Assembly (NCBI GenBank): GCA_049999765.1
Contig: JBNGIQ010009488.1
Coordinates: 513,804-560,300 of the forward strand
DNA length: 46,497 nucleotides
From: Phaeoceros laevis
Lineage: Eukaryota > Anthocerotophyta > Anthocerotopsida > Notothyladales
Direction: 5' to 3'
Under the pieces are notes generated by a model. That model did not search any database. It was not told the DNA's origin and saw only the letters and a program-made list of their open reading frames with translations. Shown one piece after another: positions 25,035-36,593 of this stretch (the first letter of the stretch is position 1; every line of letters starts with the position of its first letter). The position numbers and the translations under genes were made by a program.

Positions 25035-28000
25035 ATGAAGATGAGAAAGCTCCAATGGCTATCTTTCCGGTTCCTTGTTCAGAACATTATTTCCATAGGT
25101 CTGGTCGTGGGAGCAGGCAAGTTGTCTGATGCGCTGCAAATTGTGAAGGATCAGGCGTCTCCGATATGGGCGCCTTCAGGAATAATGGTGGCGTTTGTTC
25201 TTCTCTACGGCTACCAGCTTTGGACAGCGGTTTTTCTGGGGACAGTGACGCTCAACCTTTGGAGCTTCCACCGTTATCCCGGCAAGGCTTACGTGCCTGC
25301 ATCTGTTGTCAGTGCTATTTTTTCCACCATCGAGGTAGTCTTGGTGGCGTGGTTTTTAAATCATCCTCCAGAGGTGAAGCGTGGGCGGATGGTGTTTGCT
25401 GTGAAGGTACTTTGTCTGCTATACTTGTGAGCCGCATTATTGGAAACTGGTTCTCGATGGTTGCTGTACTTTCCAGAGTGATTACTTGGACTCAACGACT
25501 TATCATGAATGGTATTGGTCAGGAAGTCTTGGGTTTCGTACAGGCGCATGTCGAGTTGTGGTGATCTCTGCTGCTTGGCGTTACATTTCTGAGGAGTTCT
25601 AATCTAGTTGTGTCTGCAGGAACACAGGCGAGGCTCTCTCACTTTAGACACCCTGCGGGATGCATTGTGGTTTTTTGTTGTGGTTAGTTTCATGAGCTCC
25701 CTATGTGGATCAATAAGTGCTGTGTTGCTGGGAGCAATGTCATATGTGCCATGGAGGAGCTTCGTAGAAGTGTGGCCGACATGGGTCCTTGGAGACCTTA
25801 CTGCATTCCTATGCTTCACGCCATGCATCCTTCACTTTTATAACTTATTCCACTCCGAGGTGTTACGAGCTAGCTGTTATGGGTTCCAGAAGCGTTCTAG
25901 AAATTTGAAGCACACTCTCTCTGAAGAACAGTTGACTTTGAAGGACTTGGATACGAATGCCTCCCCACACACTGGCTTGGTTTGTGATCCCTGCGAGTCT
26001 GAGGGGTTTAGGATGTCTCATGCCGTTAATGAAGCTGGGACAATGCACAACACAGTGCAAAGGGGTACATGGGACCCTGGAAGTACATCACCATTCCCGA
26101 GGGGCCGATGGGAGCCTGGAAGTTTCTCACCTCTTAATTTTGGTCGCAGCACAGGGGAACGACTCACAAGGAGCAGAGGGGAGCCGGGGAGTACTTCACC
26201 CATTGACTTCCCACGACTCTCAGTGGATGAATTCAGTGTCTTGAATTCTGAATGCAGGTTAACCCAAAATCGGTTTGAACCAGCCGTGAATCACGGCTGT
26301 GGACTTTGTGGCCTATTCTGTTATAGAAAAGTTAGGCCATCTCTAGAGCCCTCATGCCACTCCAGTAGGATGCCCTCATACCAGGCGAGTCCCTTGGTCG
26401 GCCCTGCTCAGCAAGTCCTTATGGACAAGGCAATTCAGCCTAGAGAGCTGGATCATGTGGCTCTAGATATTAGTAAGCTGGACGCAGAGCTAGATGACAA
26501 CTCAGATTTGGAGCTGGGTGTGGATTGGACTCTCATAAAACAGTGGCTGTCCAAAGTTGGGGAGTTTCTTCTGCTCTGTGGCTTCACAGTAACTTTGTCC
26601 TTAGTCATCTTCTTCAATCTGGGAGTTAGCAATACAAATTTTATTCAACGTCTCTCATATCTATTATTCCCTGTGGTTATCTGGGGAGCTTTCCGGTCCA
26701 ATAGATCAGGCCTCCCTCTATCAATTTTGCTAGTGGCAATTATTGCTAGTGCAGGCACTGCCAAGCACAAGGGTCCATTGTATCGGCTAAACGACAATCA
26801 CTCTCTGCTGCAGGTGCTTGCCTAACTTTCTTCTTTGAGATAATTGCAAGGGACAGTACATATATGCTGAGGCCCTTTCATGTTGATGTGGCCTCCTTTT
26901 TTTGTGCATTTGGTTTGAGCAATGATGTGGTGTTGAGAGGTTTGCTTTGTTTCTACAATCACAGCCAGTCTTTTGCTGCAGGTTTGTCTTACAGAAATAC
27001 TATCCCCCCAGCCGTAGTTGCGTAGGTCTGTTTTGTGTGTACATGACATTCAAGGCAAAGCACTTGATAGTTTTTTTTATTGACCTGGTGAACAAGCCGA
27101 ATCCTGCTGAGGAAGTTAGATCAGGCAGGTGTCCTAACAAGTTGTAGCGTTGTCCACAGGTTCAGCTTTTTGTGTGCGTTTTAGCGATGGTGGCAATGAC
27201 TCTTGGAGCTATAGTACATGATCGGATGACTATGGAGTTGGAGCTCAATGCTATGAACATTACTCTAGAAGAACAGGTAGGAATAAAAGTCACATCGAAA
27301 ACCGTACAACTCCAAAGTCCTTTGTAGACATGTTCAGGCAATCATTTTGATCATGTTCACTGTTCACACAGGTCAGAGCCCGAACAATGGAGCTCGAAAG
27401 TGCAAATCTTGAGTTGCAGCAATCCCAATCTGCGGCAGAGGAAGCTAGTCGTGCAAAGACAGAATTTCTTGCTAACATGAGTCATGAGATAAGGTAGTCA
27501 GGACATGTTGGGTGCAAGTATGCAAACCACATTATCGTATTATATGTCCTATAACGTAGCCTTTTCACGTGACAAACGTTCTTTGGTGGGTGCAGGACTC
27601 CAATCCATGGCATTATCGGCATGGCCTCACTGGCTCTTGACACTGACCTCACTGTAGAGCAGCGTGACCACCTCGAGACTGTGTCCCAATCTGCGGATTG
27701 TCTTCTCCATATTGTGAATGCCATCCTGGATCTTGCAAAGATTGAAGCTGGATGCCTTGAGCTTGAACAGCTCCCCTTCAGTCTATCAGAAACTCTAGGT
27801 TCTACCATGAAGATGCTCAAAGTAAGTCTTCTGGAGCATGTCAATTGCCATGGTAATTGGAAATCATGATAGTCTTTCATTCTACAGAGATTACACTAGA
27901 TATTGAAAAACTCACTGTGTATATGGGTTTCCTGTAATCCCTCACGCCTCATGTCTTGACAGGTAAGAGCAAATCAGAAAAAGTTAGATCTATCCTGGGA

Positions 28001-29916
28001 TGTTGCGCCGGATGTTCCAACTCACTTGGTAGGAGATGGGGCGAGACTGCAGCAGTGCATTCTTAATCTGGGTAATTGCAACGGTTCCTTTCCATGTTTG
28101 CGTGTCAGTATTGAAACGAGAAGCTTTAATATGCTTGATGATAGCAAACCTGAGTCCTTTGCTTGCCTGAGAAAGGTCCTGACTCGTTCCCTCATGGAAA
28201 TGTTGGCAGTGGGAAATGCTATAAAGTTCACTCAGCAGGGGTCAGTGTATCTCTCAACCAAGCTGTATGTTGAAGACCCCAGGGATGAAATCACCAGGAA
28301 AACACCAGTCCCATATAGTGCGCCTGTCCCTCACAGCTTACCTTTTCCTCACAGTGGACCTGTCCCTTTGAGTGGGCCTGTCCCATATAGTGGGTCAAGT
28401 CCACTTCGAGAACCCTTGGACAAACCCTTTGGAAGTGCGTTGTTTGAGAGGAGGAAGTCAGACAAGAATCTAACAAAGGATTTTGCAGGGAGTCCCTTCA
28501 CAACTCCTGAAAGGGATGAGTTTAGAGGTAGCAGAAGACCTTCTTTGTGCTCAAAAAGTTCGGGTACAAATTTGGACTTCTGTAGACCAGATCGGCCATC
28601 ACTAGACATGTCGGAAGCAGAAGAGAAGGTATCCCTGCTGTTTTCTGTGAAGGATACTGGTATAGGAATAAGCAAGGAGAAGCAGAAAGACGTCTTCAAA
28701 GCCTTCTCTCAAGCTGACAGCTCAACAACTCGCCTCTACGGAGGCACTGGTCTAGGACTCAGCATTGTGGAAAGGTAGGTGTTTCAACTCTTATTCATTT
28801 GATTCGTTAGCATTCTCAAGAAAATAAGGTGCTTACGTCATCCTTCCTAACTCACCAACTCACCAAAATGACTTTGCGTGGCAACAGGTTGGTAGGGATG
28901 ATGGGTGGGCGCATTTGGTTGGAGAGTGAGCCGGATCAAGGTAGCACTTTCTACTTCATAGCGAAATTTCAAAAAGGGTCCTTCAATGAAGAATTGTGTG
29001 AGACTTCTAATGTCACAGAGACCCCTCCATATTATGCAACTTCGGACTGGGTTCATGGAGAGGGCCCACAAAGCGCACCTGATGTGGTCGTTGTGCCCTT
29101 GCCACCACCTGTTCAAAGTGCAATGGGGACAATTAAAGCAACTGAGTCAAATGTAGAGTTGCCCGGCGGAAGTGCACAAGATGACAAGCTTTCAGATGCA
29201 CTTACGGTTTTGGGTGATGAACCAACTACAGGCAATCAGCAGCGGGGCAAGCATGTTGATGGTATTACAGAACTCGACACTGAAGCAGTGGGAGCAAGAA
29301 AAGCTGTTGTAGTGCGCAGATTCAAGCAAAATCATATGTCACCAATAGAAGCTGTTGATAGTGAAGGCTTGCTGAAGGGTATGAAGGTTCTGCTGGCTGA
29401 AGACAATTTAGTAAACCAGAGGGTTGCCTGTCAACAGTTGAAGAAGTTTGGGATTGTTGTGGATGTTGTGGCTGACGGTCAACAGTGTCTCAATGTTTTG
29501 GAGACAAAACGGGAAGAGTACAATTTGATACTCATGGATGTTCAGGTAGGGATTCTGCCCGAGTTGCACTGGCCTTAACTTCACATGTCCAGAAGCTTGT
29601 TGATCTTTATTTGAGTTATTTTTGCTGCCTGAGTAGCTTTCTGACCGGTTTTCACCAGCAGATGCCTGTACTTGATGGCCTACGTGCAACAAGGATGATA
29701 CGGGAAGCTGAGCAACAAGGGGGTTTATTACGCATGCCCATTATTGGTCTCACTGCTCATGCTATTCAAGGATACAAGGATAAATGCTTTGAAGCTGGCA
29801 TGGATGCGTATGCTTGCAAGCCATTCCAAATACATCAGCTGATACACATAATTGAAGACTTGTTTAGCTTGAGGGACAGGGGTAGGAAGAGAGTTTTCAG
29901 GGAAAAGGACGGTTAG
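25035..29916 (+). CDS. MASE1-containing hybrid histidine kinase
   Basis: Membrane-bound hybrid sensor kinase: it should autophosphorylate on His, pass phosphate to its own receiver Asp and onward through HPt proteins. Nine exons join in phase: 25035-25406, 25620-26813, 27160-27276, 27372-27493, 27596-27821, 27963-28071, 28210-28774, 28888-29545 and 29662-29916, giving 1205 aa. MASE1 spans about residues 10-555, marked by [51 protein letters not shown] and [12 protein letters not shown], but is split by a soluble loop of about 200 residues. A short helical linker leads to the HisKA H box ([19 protein letters not shown]599). The HATPase keeps its N box (N716), G1 (DTGIGI, 862), F box and G2 ([10 protein letters not shown], 890), with about 110 extra residues between N and G1. 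The receiver keeps AEDN, D1119, T1152 and K1174. There is no CHASE, PAS or GAF domain, so it is not a standard cytokinin receptor, ethylene receptor or phytochrome. The MASE1 ligand is unknown. Confidence 0.93.
26061..26210 (+). repeat. Three coding repeats in the MASE1 loop
   Basis: Within exon 2 of the kinase three related protein units follow one another: [27 protein letters not shown] and, after a short spacer, [14 protein letters not shown]. They lie in the long soluble loop between the sixth-like and following membrane segments. Such SP-containing units are plausible phosphorylation sites; that is inference. Confidence 0.75.
28305..28394 (+). repeat. Five 18-bp coding repeats inside the ATPase-domain insert
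   Basis: Five consecutive 18-bp units encode [24 protein letters not shown] and PVPYSG. They sit in the extra segment between the N and G1 boxes of the kinase. The frame is kept, and the flanking exon sequence continues in the same frame to the G1 box. Confidence 0.9.
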
Positions 29917-30292
29917 CGAAGGATGCAATAGTGAAGGATACACGCATTGTGTTTCTTTCGTGTCCTGGCTCCAAATGTAGATAAGGGAGCCGTTTAGGCA
30001 CGTCCAATTCGGGATCATAAGCTGTATCTGAACTTTTCCCTTAGTGACAGGGTAATTAACAGCCATACATCGCAAACTTTATCTTGCGCTTCCGCGAATT
30101 TTGCGTGGGGCGTGGCACTCCAGTCCACGTGGAGTGAGCACACTGATAGACGTTATTGTGACACACCGCGCTAAACATCAACATTCACCACACGAATGAC
30201 ATAGTTCTCGCACAGAAGTCAGATGCTGTCACGACAGTCAAGTAGTGTGGCAAACCTAAACGGTACCGAAGAGCTTCGATCGAAACGAAAAC
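29917..30292. other. Convergent 3' region of kinase and PHD genes
   Basis: About 375 bp separates the two stop codons, so the 3' UTRs may abut or overlap. A palindromic TCCACGTGGA lies at about 30123-30132. No gene or RNA was recognised. Confidence 0.6.
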
Positions 30293-33200
30293 TTAAAAAA
30301 GTTGGCGCGTCGTGGACTCCATTTTTGCCAGAAGGTCCTGAATATCTGTGACCATCCGAACCTTCATTTTGTTGTACTCCTGCTCAGCTTTCTCCAGCAA
30401 TTGTGATTCTTCGTACCTCCTTCTCCTCTTCTCTTCCGCCTCAGCAAGCCTTAACTTCAAGTACTTGCAAGCATATTCTTCCTCAACCTTCTCACATTTA
30501 GCCAGGACAATTCGGTGAAGGCCCTCTGCTTCTTTTCGAGCTTCGTCTGCACGCATTTGGAACATTTTTGCCTCAGCCTGTTTCATTCGGACCATGCTCT
30601 CCAACTCCTCTATTTTTGCCTTTTGCTGCGCTCTTTGAGACTGCAGCTCTGCAGCTTCTGTTCTTTTCTCTATCAGCTCCCTGTCATAATTCTGAAGAGC
30701 CAGTCGGGCTTTTTCCAAACTGTCGGTCAGTGACTTATCTCCTCCAACGACATTGACCTTGAGCATAACATCTCTAACAGAATCTGCTGCTCTGTCACAC
30801 AAGGCTGCCTCTGTCGCAATAGTTTCCTTTCCAGTAAACCCACTGTTCCATACCCCTCCAAGTTCAGGATCACCGTCTGCAAAGGTCGCATAAACAAGCA
30901 TTAAGATCAACCAAAAACAAACAACCAATGCTGATAACCCGCAAAGTCCAGCACATCAGACAACCAATTATTTTGTCCAACAGAGACGTTTTGCATTAAG
31001 TATTTGACAGCATAAAACTACAAAGCTGAAAGGCAAACCAAAGACAGAAGCATGAGCAAAAGAGGGAACCTGACCCACTATAATTGAAGAAACAAACCCC
31101 TAACCCAGACTCACCTGTGAAGAACCGCACCATGCTCCTACACACTTCTGCGGAGTCGGCCTGATTCTCCAACTGCAACAGCATCTGTTCAGCCTTTCGG
31201 CAGAGCTGCTTCCCCTTAAGATCTTCGCTGCCATGGAAAATCCGCCTCACGCAATCCAGCTCCTTCGATAAAACATCCTTATTCCATACTTTAGCACACG
31301 CTGTGAAAACCTCCTTCACAAATCCGAAGAGCTCTGAAGTATGCTCACACGCAATACATCTAAACTGCATTTCTGAAGCACCAGGAGCAATGTAGCCCAT
31401 CCGTATGCCACAGTCCGTGTGACACCAGTGCAGACAGAAGTCACAGCCAATCCAGCGACAAGTGTTTGCATCAAAATCAAATTTGGAGCAGACAACGCAC
31501 ATGCAGGCATTGCAGAAACCTGTCTTTGCAGAGCAGATTGGGCATTCACAGTCATCACTTGGCAGAGTGTTTTGGCAAGACATATTCCGACACTTGGTTT
31601 GCAGAAAAATCTCCACCAAGGCCGAATGAGTGACTGTTATTTGCGGGTAAAGGAATGCCAAGATGCCAGTTTTGACTGCCACAAGGAGCTCCAATTGTGT
31701 TGGATGAGCACGAAGCAGGACCTCTGTTGTTAGGTCCTTCCTCCTTTGCAGAGTTTTCTGGAGCGTAACAAATTCTTCTCTTCTGTCAATGCTCCCTAGC
31801 ATCTCCCGTAATGAGTCTTTCAATCCCTGGAGATAACTATTCGGCAGCACCTGCAGCTTTCTGGCCATGACAGGGATAGGCTCTGTCACTAGTTCATGGA
31901 GACCAATGGGTCCCGACTGGTCGCTCGAAACTCTTTCAGCCACTCTCCAGTCATGATCAGGAGTTCTTTCTGGTCTAGCACCAACTGAAGCCTCCTGCAG
32001 CCACCTCTGTTGTTCTGACCGCGTCTCTGGTGGGTTTCCACTCCGCGATGGGGAGGACCATGCTTCCTCCAGACGCCGATCACTGCCCTCTCGGCGCAAA
32101 AGCCTGGATTTATCTGGAGAATCTCCCACAGACACGTGTATATGCCCATCCACATTTCTCTGGATAGGTAAGATCACCTGAGGTAACTGGTAACTCCCTT
32201 CCAGATCCAAGTCACGCCCTCGTGCACCTCTGTCCCTCACCCTGTCATTGCCTAGCGAGCCTTGAACTATCTGAGGACTTCCATTCTGAAGAATTTGCTG
32301 GTACAACGGTAGCTCCCTACGAGGTTTACTTCGGCGAGAAACAGCAACAAACCCACTACCTTCCGGTTCCCTGCCTTCCGACAATCTCCAACTCCCATAA
32401 GAAGCTTGGTCATTTCCTTGAGAGATCTGATGGCTGCCACAAGAAACCTCCTGATTTTCGAAAGAGTTTTGAGTGAGAGAGCAGCTAGGGTTGTGCATAA
32501 AATGAGAATGCGACAACGACAAGGAGTTTGTGTAACCAGTCGAAAACGTCCGAGTCGCTCCTACAGAGTGAACACTTCTATCATGATCGCCAGCTGCCAA
32601 ACTAGGATCAGACGACCCAAGGGAAAGGGAAGTATCAGGTAACGACTGAGAGACACGTGGGGTGTGAATCCTGGGCCTTTTCTGTTTCTGTATGTCATCC
32701 AGCAAATCCTTTGCCATGCCTCCGTTAGTCTCTACACTTAGATCCCTCTCCCAACTCTTCCTCACCCTATCAGAAGGCTTTTCATTTCTGTCTCCTTTCA
32801 CAAGACTGGCTCTCTCCAGAAAGTTCTCTGTAGTTGGTTCTTGCTTTGCTTTTCCGTTCACGAGGACCTCCTGCCCCAAGCCTCCTAAAGCCAAAGTCAG
32901 TTCCTGGCCCTTGGTTGCTTCACATTGCATCCGAGTGGCTCCGCCTGCTTGCCCGCCTTCTGCTTTTTCATCCCTCGGAGTTGCAACAGCTCTTGGCAGC
33001 AGATCCGCCCACGCACCCCGAGTGGCGTGGACATCTGTTTGCTGCAGCCCTCTTTCTTCCGGCACCTCATCCGTCTCCTGATTTTTCTTCCAGTTGACCT
33101 GCACAGTTTCCATGCCATTGTTCTCCATCTTCACTTCCTTTTCCTCCGTTTCTGGTCCTCCCCCTGGCAAAACAGCAGGCTCGGGCTCAGCCACAACCTT

Positions 33201-33860
33201 CTTCTCCAGCTCCTTTTCATTCTCGTCAGATGCATTCGCGACTTCCACATTTCTCGGAGGCTCTTCGCCGCTGGCCACATTCTTCTCTACTACGTCTTCG
33301 CCATCTGGACGATCTGTCCTGGCCTCCGCATGCTCCATCGCACTGTCGACTTCCGGCGCCAGTTCTCCCTCTTCCATCTCACTCTTTTCGGACTCCGCCA
33401 CGCCCTCCTTTGCCTGGCACTTGGACTTGGCTGCCTCTCCATCGTCATCGCTGACTGTTGACTTGCTCGGTGATCTTCTCGAGGCCGGGCTCCTCGACTT
33501 GTCATCCTGTTCCCTGCTGGAGAGCTCAGTTATGGATCGGACCTTAGCTCTGTCTTCCCTCTCAGACCTATGCCGTTTGTAGCTACCTGCCCGATGCAGC
33601 TGGGGCTTGCAGCTGTTCTTGTCCCCCCCATCCCTCTGCCTACCCAGGTCCTTCATGGAGCGTGTCTTAGTGGGAGGGACATCCTCCTCGTCTCCGCTAC
33701 CTGCATCCTTGGGGTGAGAGCTCTTAACCTCTTGGCCCTTCCCACCGTCTCTCGACGCATGGGCTCGCAGAGCGTTGCCGCTGCTCTCCCGACCTTCGGA
33801 ACTAGAAGCTGCACCGCCATTATCGACATACGACCTGGACCTCTTCATCGAGGCGGCCAA
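30293..33860 (-). CDS. OBERON/TITANIA-type PHD-finger protein
   Basis: Nuclear PHD protein of the plant OBERON group (OBE1/2 and OBE3/4 = TITANIA), needed in Arabidopsis for embryonic root and shoot meristem establishment. Two exons, 33860-31115 and 30876-30293, join in phase to give 1109 aa. The N-terminal 650 residues are charged and disordered and include SLPDTSLSLGSSD and a segment with HNPSCSLTQNSFENQE, features of the longer TITANIA-like members. A conserved helical region precedes the PHD finger at about residues 753-825, whose Cys/His ligands appear in CPICSAKTGFCNACMCVVC and IGCDFCLHWCHTDCGIR. Exon 2 encodes a long coiled coil rich in Glu, Lys and Ala (about residues 960-1100), as in OBE proteins, where it mediates dimerisation and partner binding. 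The stop is TAA at 30295-30293. An in-frame read-through of the intron gives a shorter form if unspliced. Confidence 0.95.
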
Positions 33861-34895
33861 AACCCTCTACGCCGAACCTGCAACAAGCAACCCCAATCCC
33901 AGCACACTCCTGCAGCGTCCCTTCAGCGCCACTCCTGAGAGAGGTCACATAGCACACGAGCCGGCTCTGTAGCTAAATCGCCCAACCAAGGTAGCACCGG
34001 CCTACGTGTTGGGGTGGAAGCGCCGCGCAGCACCGGGAGATGGCAGCAAGGCTTCCAACCAAGGACCACGCCAAGCAACCAAGCAACTTGCACACCTCAG
34101 TGCGTACCTGCGGTGGGCACACCCAGCCGGCAGCAGCGTCGGTGAGGGCCAGAACCGCAGGCCAGCAGAGTCTGGTCAGATGGACACCATCAGGAAGGGT
34201 GATGAGAAATCACGGCGGCCGGAAATGGAATCGCAAGGACTCGAGGTGGACGAGGAATCCAGAAGGGCGAAGGTCAGGCCCCAAAGACTACCACGAGGTC
34301 CGGCAGAGCGGGTAGCTACCAGCTGGTAATCGGACATCATTCCCCCGACTAGGTAAAGTGTGACGTACACGGTCTAGACGTAAGGTCAGAATGGATTTTT
34401 CCAGCCCACTCAGCAAGACTACGTAGTAAAGTCTGTTCCACACAGTCGAGCTTTAACTTGGCTCGGTCAATCACCATGCGCCATTTCCATTGACGATGCG
34501 ACATTGTTGCAGGCATATTCCACTCTGGTTACCTGGCAACGCAAAGCAGTCGCCATTGAAAGTAGCTAGTCCGCCAAAGCTAAGATCACTCCCTCAGTCT
34601 CCCTGCCTTTCAAGCTAGTCGTTGTTCTCCTCCCTAAATGGCACTGACTGGGCTTGTCATTGCACTCTTGTGGGCTTCCGGATACGGATTGGGGTGGTAA
34701 GCTCACAAGGGAGGGCCGAATCCTCCCAGGGAACTCACATGTTCACCCGCAAGGTGGACCTCACCTCACAGCAGGTTGTGGTATTCGCTTGGAAAGCTGA
34801 CCTGAGCGAGCGTGTTGAACAGGAGGTACACGAATCATGAGGTTGGTGTGGTTGACTTAATCTGCTTAGGCATCCAAAGGCCTTGTCGATATTTC
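33861..34895. other. Promoter region of the PHD gene
   Basis: About 1 kb between the PHD gene start and the end of the next gene, both on the - strand. It should contain the PHD leader and promoter. Open frames at about 34006-34330 overlap one another and have no domain. No repeat was recognised. Confidence 0.55.
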
Positions 34896-35657
34896 TCAGT
34901 GTACCGCAAAATAAGCTTTCTCTGCAAACACGAGCAATAACAAAAACGTCAACAGACCACCTGGTTCTGGAACAAAACACAGCATCATGGCCATGATGGC
35001 CCACTGCACGAAGAAGAGGCCAAACGTCAAACCCGCAACAGATGTGGAGGGGATAGAAAGAACGCAGAGAAGGTGAAATAAAAATGCAGCAAGTGTTTCC
35101 TTCATATCCGAGTAAGCACAAGAGGTGCAGAAGAAAATAGCAGCACGTAGTAATCACCCTTCCCGGTGATTCATTCAGGAGTGGTTCCGGAACCAGTTCT
35201 GGGAGTTGATGCCTGGCAGCTCCCGAAGGACACCCACGCTCAGCAAACCATTAACAGTGACTGTCAGTGGCTCATGACTTACCTGCTTGCACGGAATGCT
35301 AATCTTCTTGAAGCCCTCACACTTCATGAGCAACAAACCCTGCATCCCTCCAACCTCTTTTTCCACCTTCTCTGCATGCGAATCGACGCCCTTCCCAACG
35401 GACTTCAGGAATTCCCGCACTCCAAGCTCTGAATGCAAGAACAATATGAGGAAAAGGACAGCCCACACATCGCCAAACACAAGCTTCCAAGTCTCCTCCG
35501 CGAACCAGGGATCCAATATGATTCTACTTTCAACCGTACCAATATCTTCAACAACAAGAGTCAACAACTGACCAGTGGATACAGATAAGCGTCTCAAGCA
35601 AAAACGCGAAAGACCGAGAAGGTTCAGCCGCGAGGATTCGCGGCTCAACATCGCCAT
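34896..35657 (-). CDS. Small putative membrane protein of unknown family
   Basis: Two exons, 35657-35283 and 35099-34896, join at phase 0 to give 192 aa. The donor is GCAAGCAG followed by GTAAGT; the proposed acceptor is GATATGAAG. Exon 1 holds an N-terminal basic, Ser/Leu-rich stretch (possibly an organelle signal), a hydrophobic segment VWAVLFLILFL and an amphipathic helix. Exon 2 is very hydrophobic with two likely membrane spans (around LTFGLFFVQWAIMAMMLCFV and LLTFLLLLVF). I do not recognise the family. If the intron is retained the frame continues about 35 codons to a stop, giving a protein with one span. Its own promoter would lie at 35658 onward. Transcript evidence is needed to choose between these forms. 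Confidence 0.5.
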
Positions 35658-36593
35658 GCCTCCACCGAGCTTGGCTTCGAAGTCTTAAGGCCGCCCTAAA
35701 CTACTACCTCTTCGCAGTAGACTCTCCGTCAAAGTCGAACTCCAGAAGTCCCGGACTCCCGGATAGCGGGGAAGTTCAACTCCGATTTCGCGGAGACGGG
35801 GACGGGGACTTGGAACTCCCTGGATAATACAGTGCCAGGCAAGCAAAAGACACACATTCTCTCTCTCACCCTTTCCGGATTCTCCCATATACGAGCTCAT
35901 ACCTTACACGGACGCTATAAACACACACACAATAGTGTCGTCGTAAATGTAGTGAGTACGTGAGGAATGTACGGATGGAAAGGAGGAATGCAAAGATGGA
36001 CGACGCTGCTTCCTTCATACGTAGGACAACACATACATAGGGTTTTCAGCCTCTGTTGCATGCCGGGAAGGGCTTGGCACTTGTCACAACCGCGTCATTG
36101 CCGTGCTTCTGCGAAATGCCTTCATTCATCCATTTATTGTAACTCCTGAGGAAGAGTGAGCCAGCCTTTAGAATGAACTACAATACCTCAGGCTTTTCTA
36201 CTAGAAAGTTCAACAAGACAAACTGGTGACCTCCGCCCAACCAACGGATTGAAGCCCTCTGAACTACAAAGCATGTGAAAGAAGCCTTCGTCGGCAGAGC
36301 TGGCAACCTCACTCATTGCAGCTTCTACCTCACTGGGGTAAAAAATTAGAAAATACAGTGTCTAGAGCTCCACATGTTCAGAACGACATGCACAATGAAC
36401 GTCTCCATATATTGGAAAAACCAGGAACGGGACCAGCCGCTGCTCCATCTGTGAATAAAGTATGGAGGCACCCCAACATAAAGCCTGCGTAGCATGTATG
36501 TGTACACGGCCCCACGGAGGAAGCCTGAGAAACTGGAACTGGGAATGAGTGTCGACTGTCCCGGCAACCAGACTCGGCTCCACCACCCTATAC
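35658..36593. other. Intergenic region downstream of the zinc-finger gene
   Basis: About 935 bp. The right part should be the 3' UTR of the zinc-finger gene and the left part the promoter of the small membrane-protein gene. The ORF at 36346-36615 overlaps the zinc-finger stop codon in another frame and is not supported. No repeat was recognised. Confidence 0.55.

Noticed and set aside
28072-28209. Reading straight through between the ILNL and GNAIKFT parts of the kinase as coding
   Set aside because: The 138-bp stretch is open in frame but interrupts the N box; removing it as a GT-AG intron restores the normal [12 protein letters not shown] motif.
25035-29916. Kinase as bacterial contamination
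   Set aside because: Eight phase-consistent GT-AG introns lie within the gene, and plant genes flank it on the same contiguous sequence.
32692-33582. Several + strand frames of 80-180 codons
   Set aside because: Antisense to the charged N-terminal part of the PHD gene; Ser/Leu-rich shadows.
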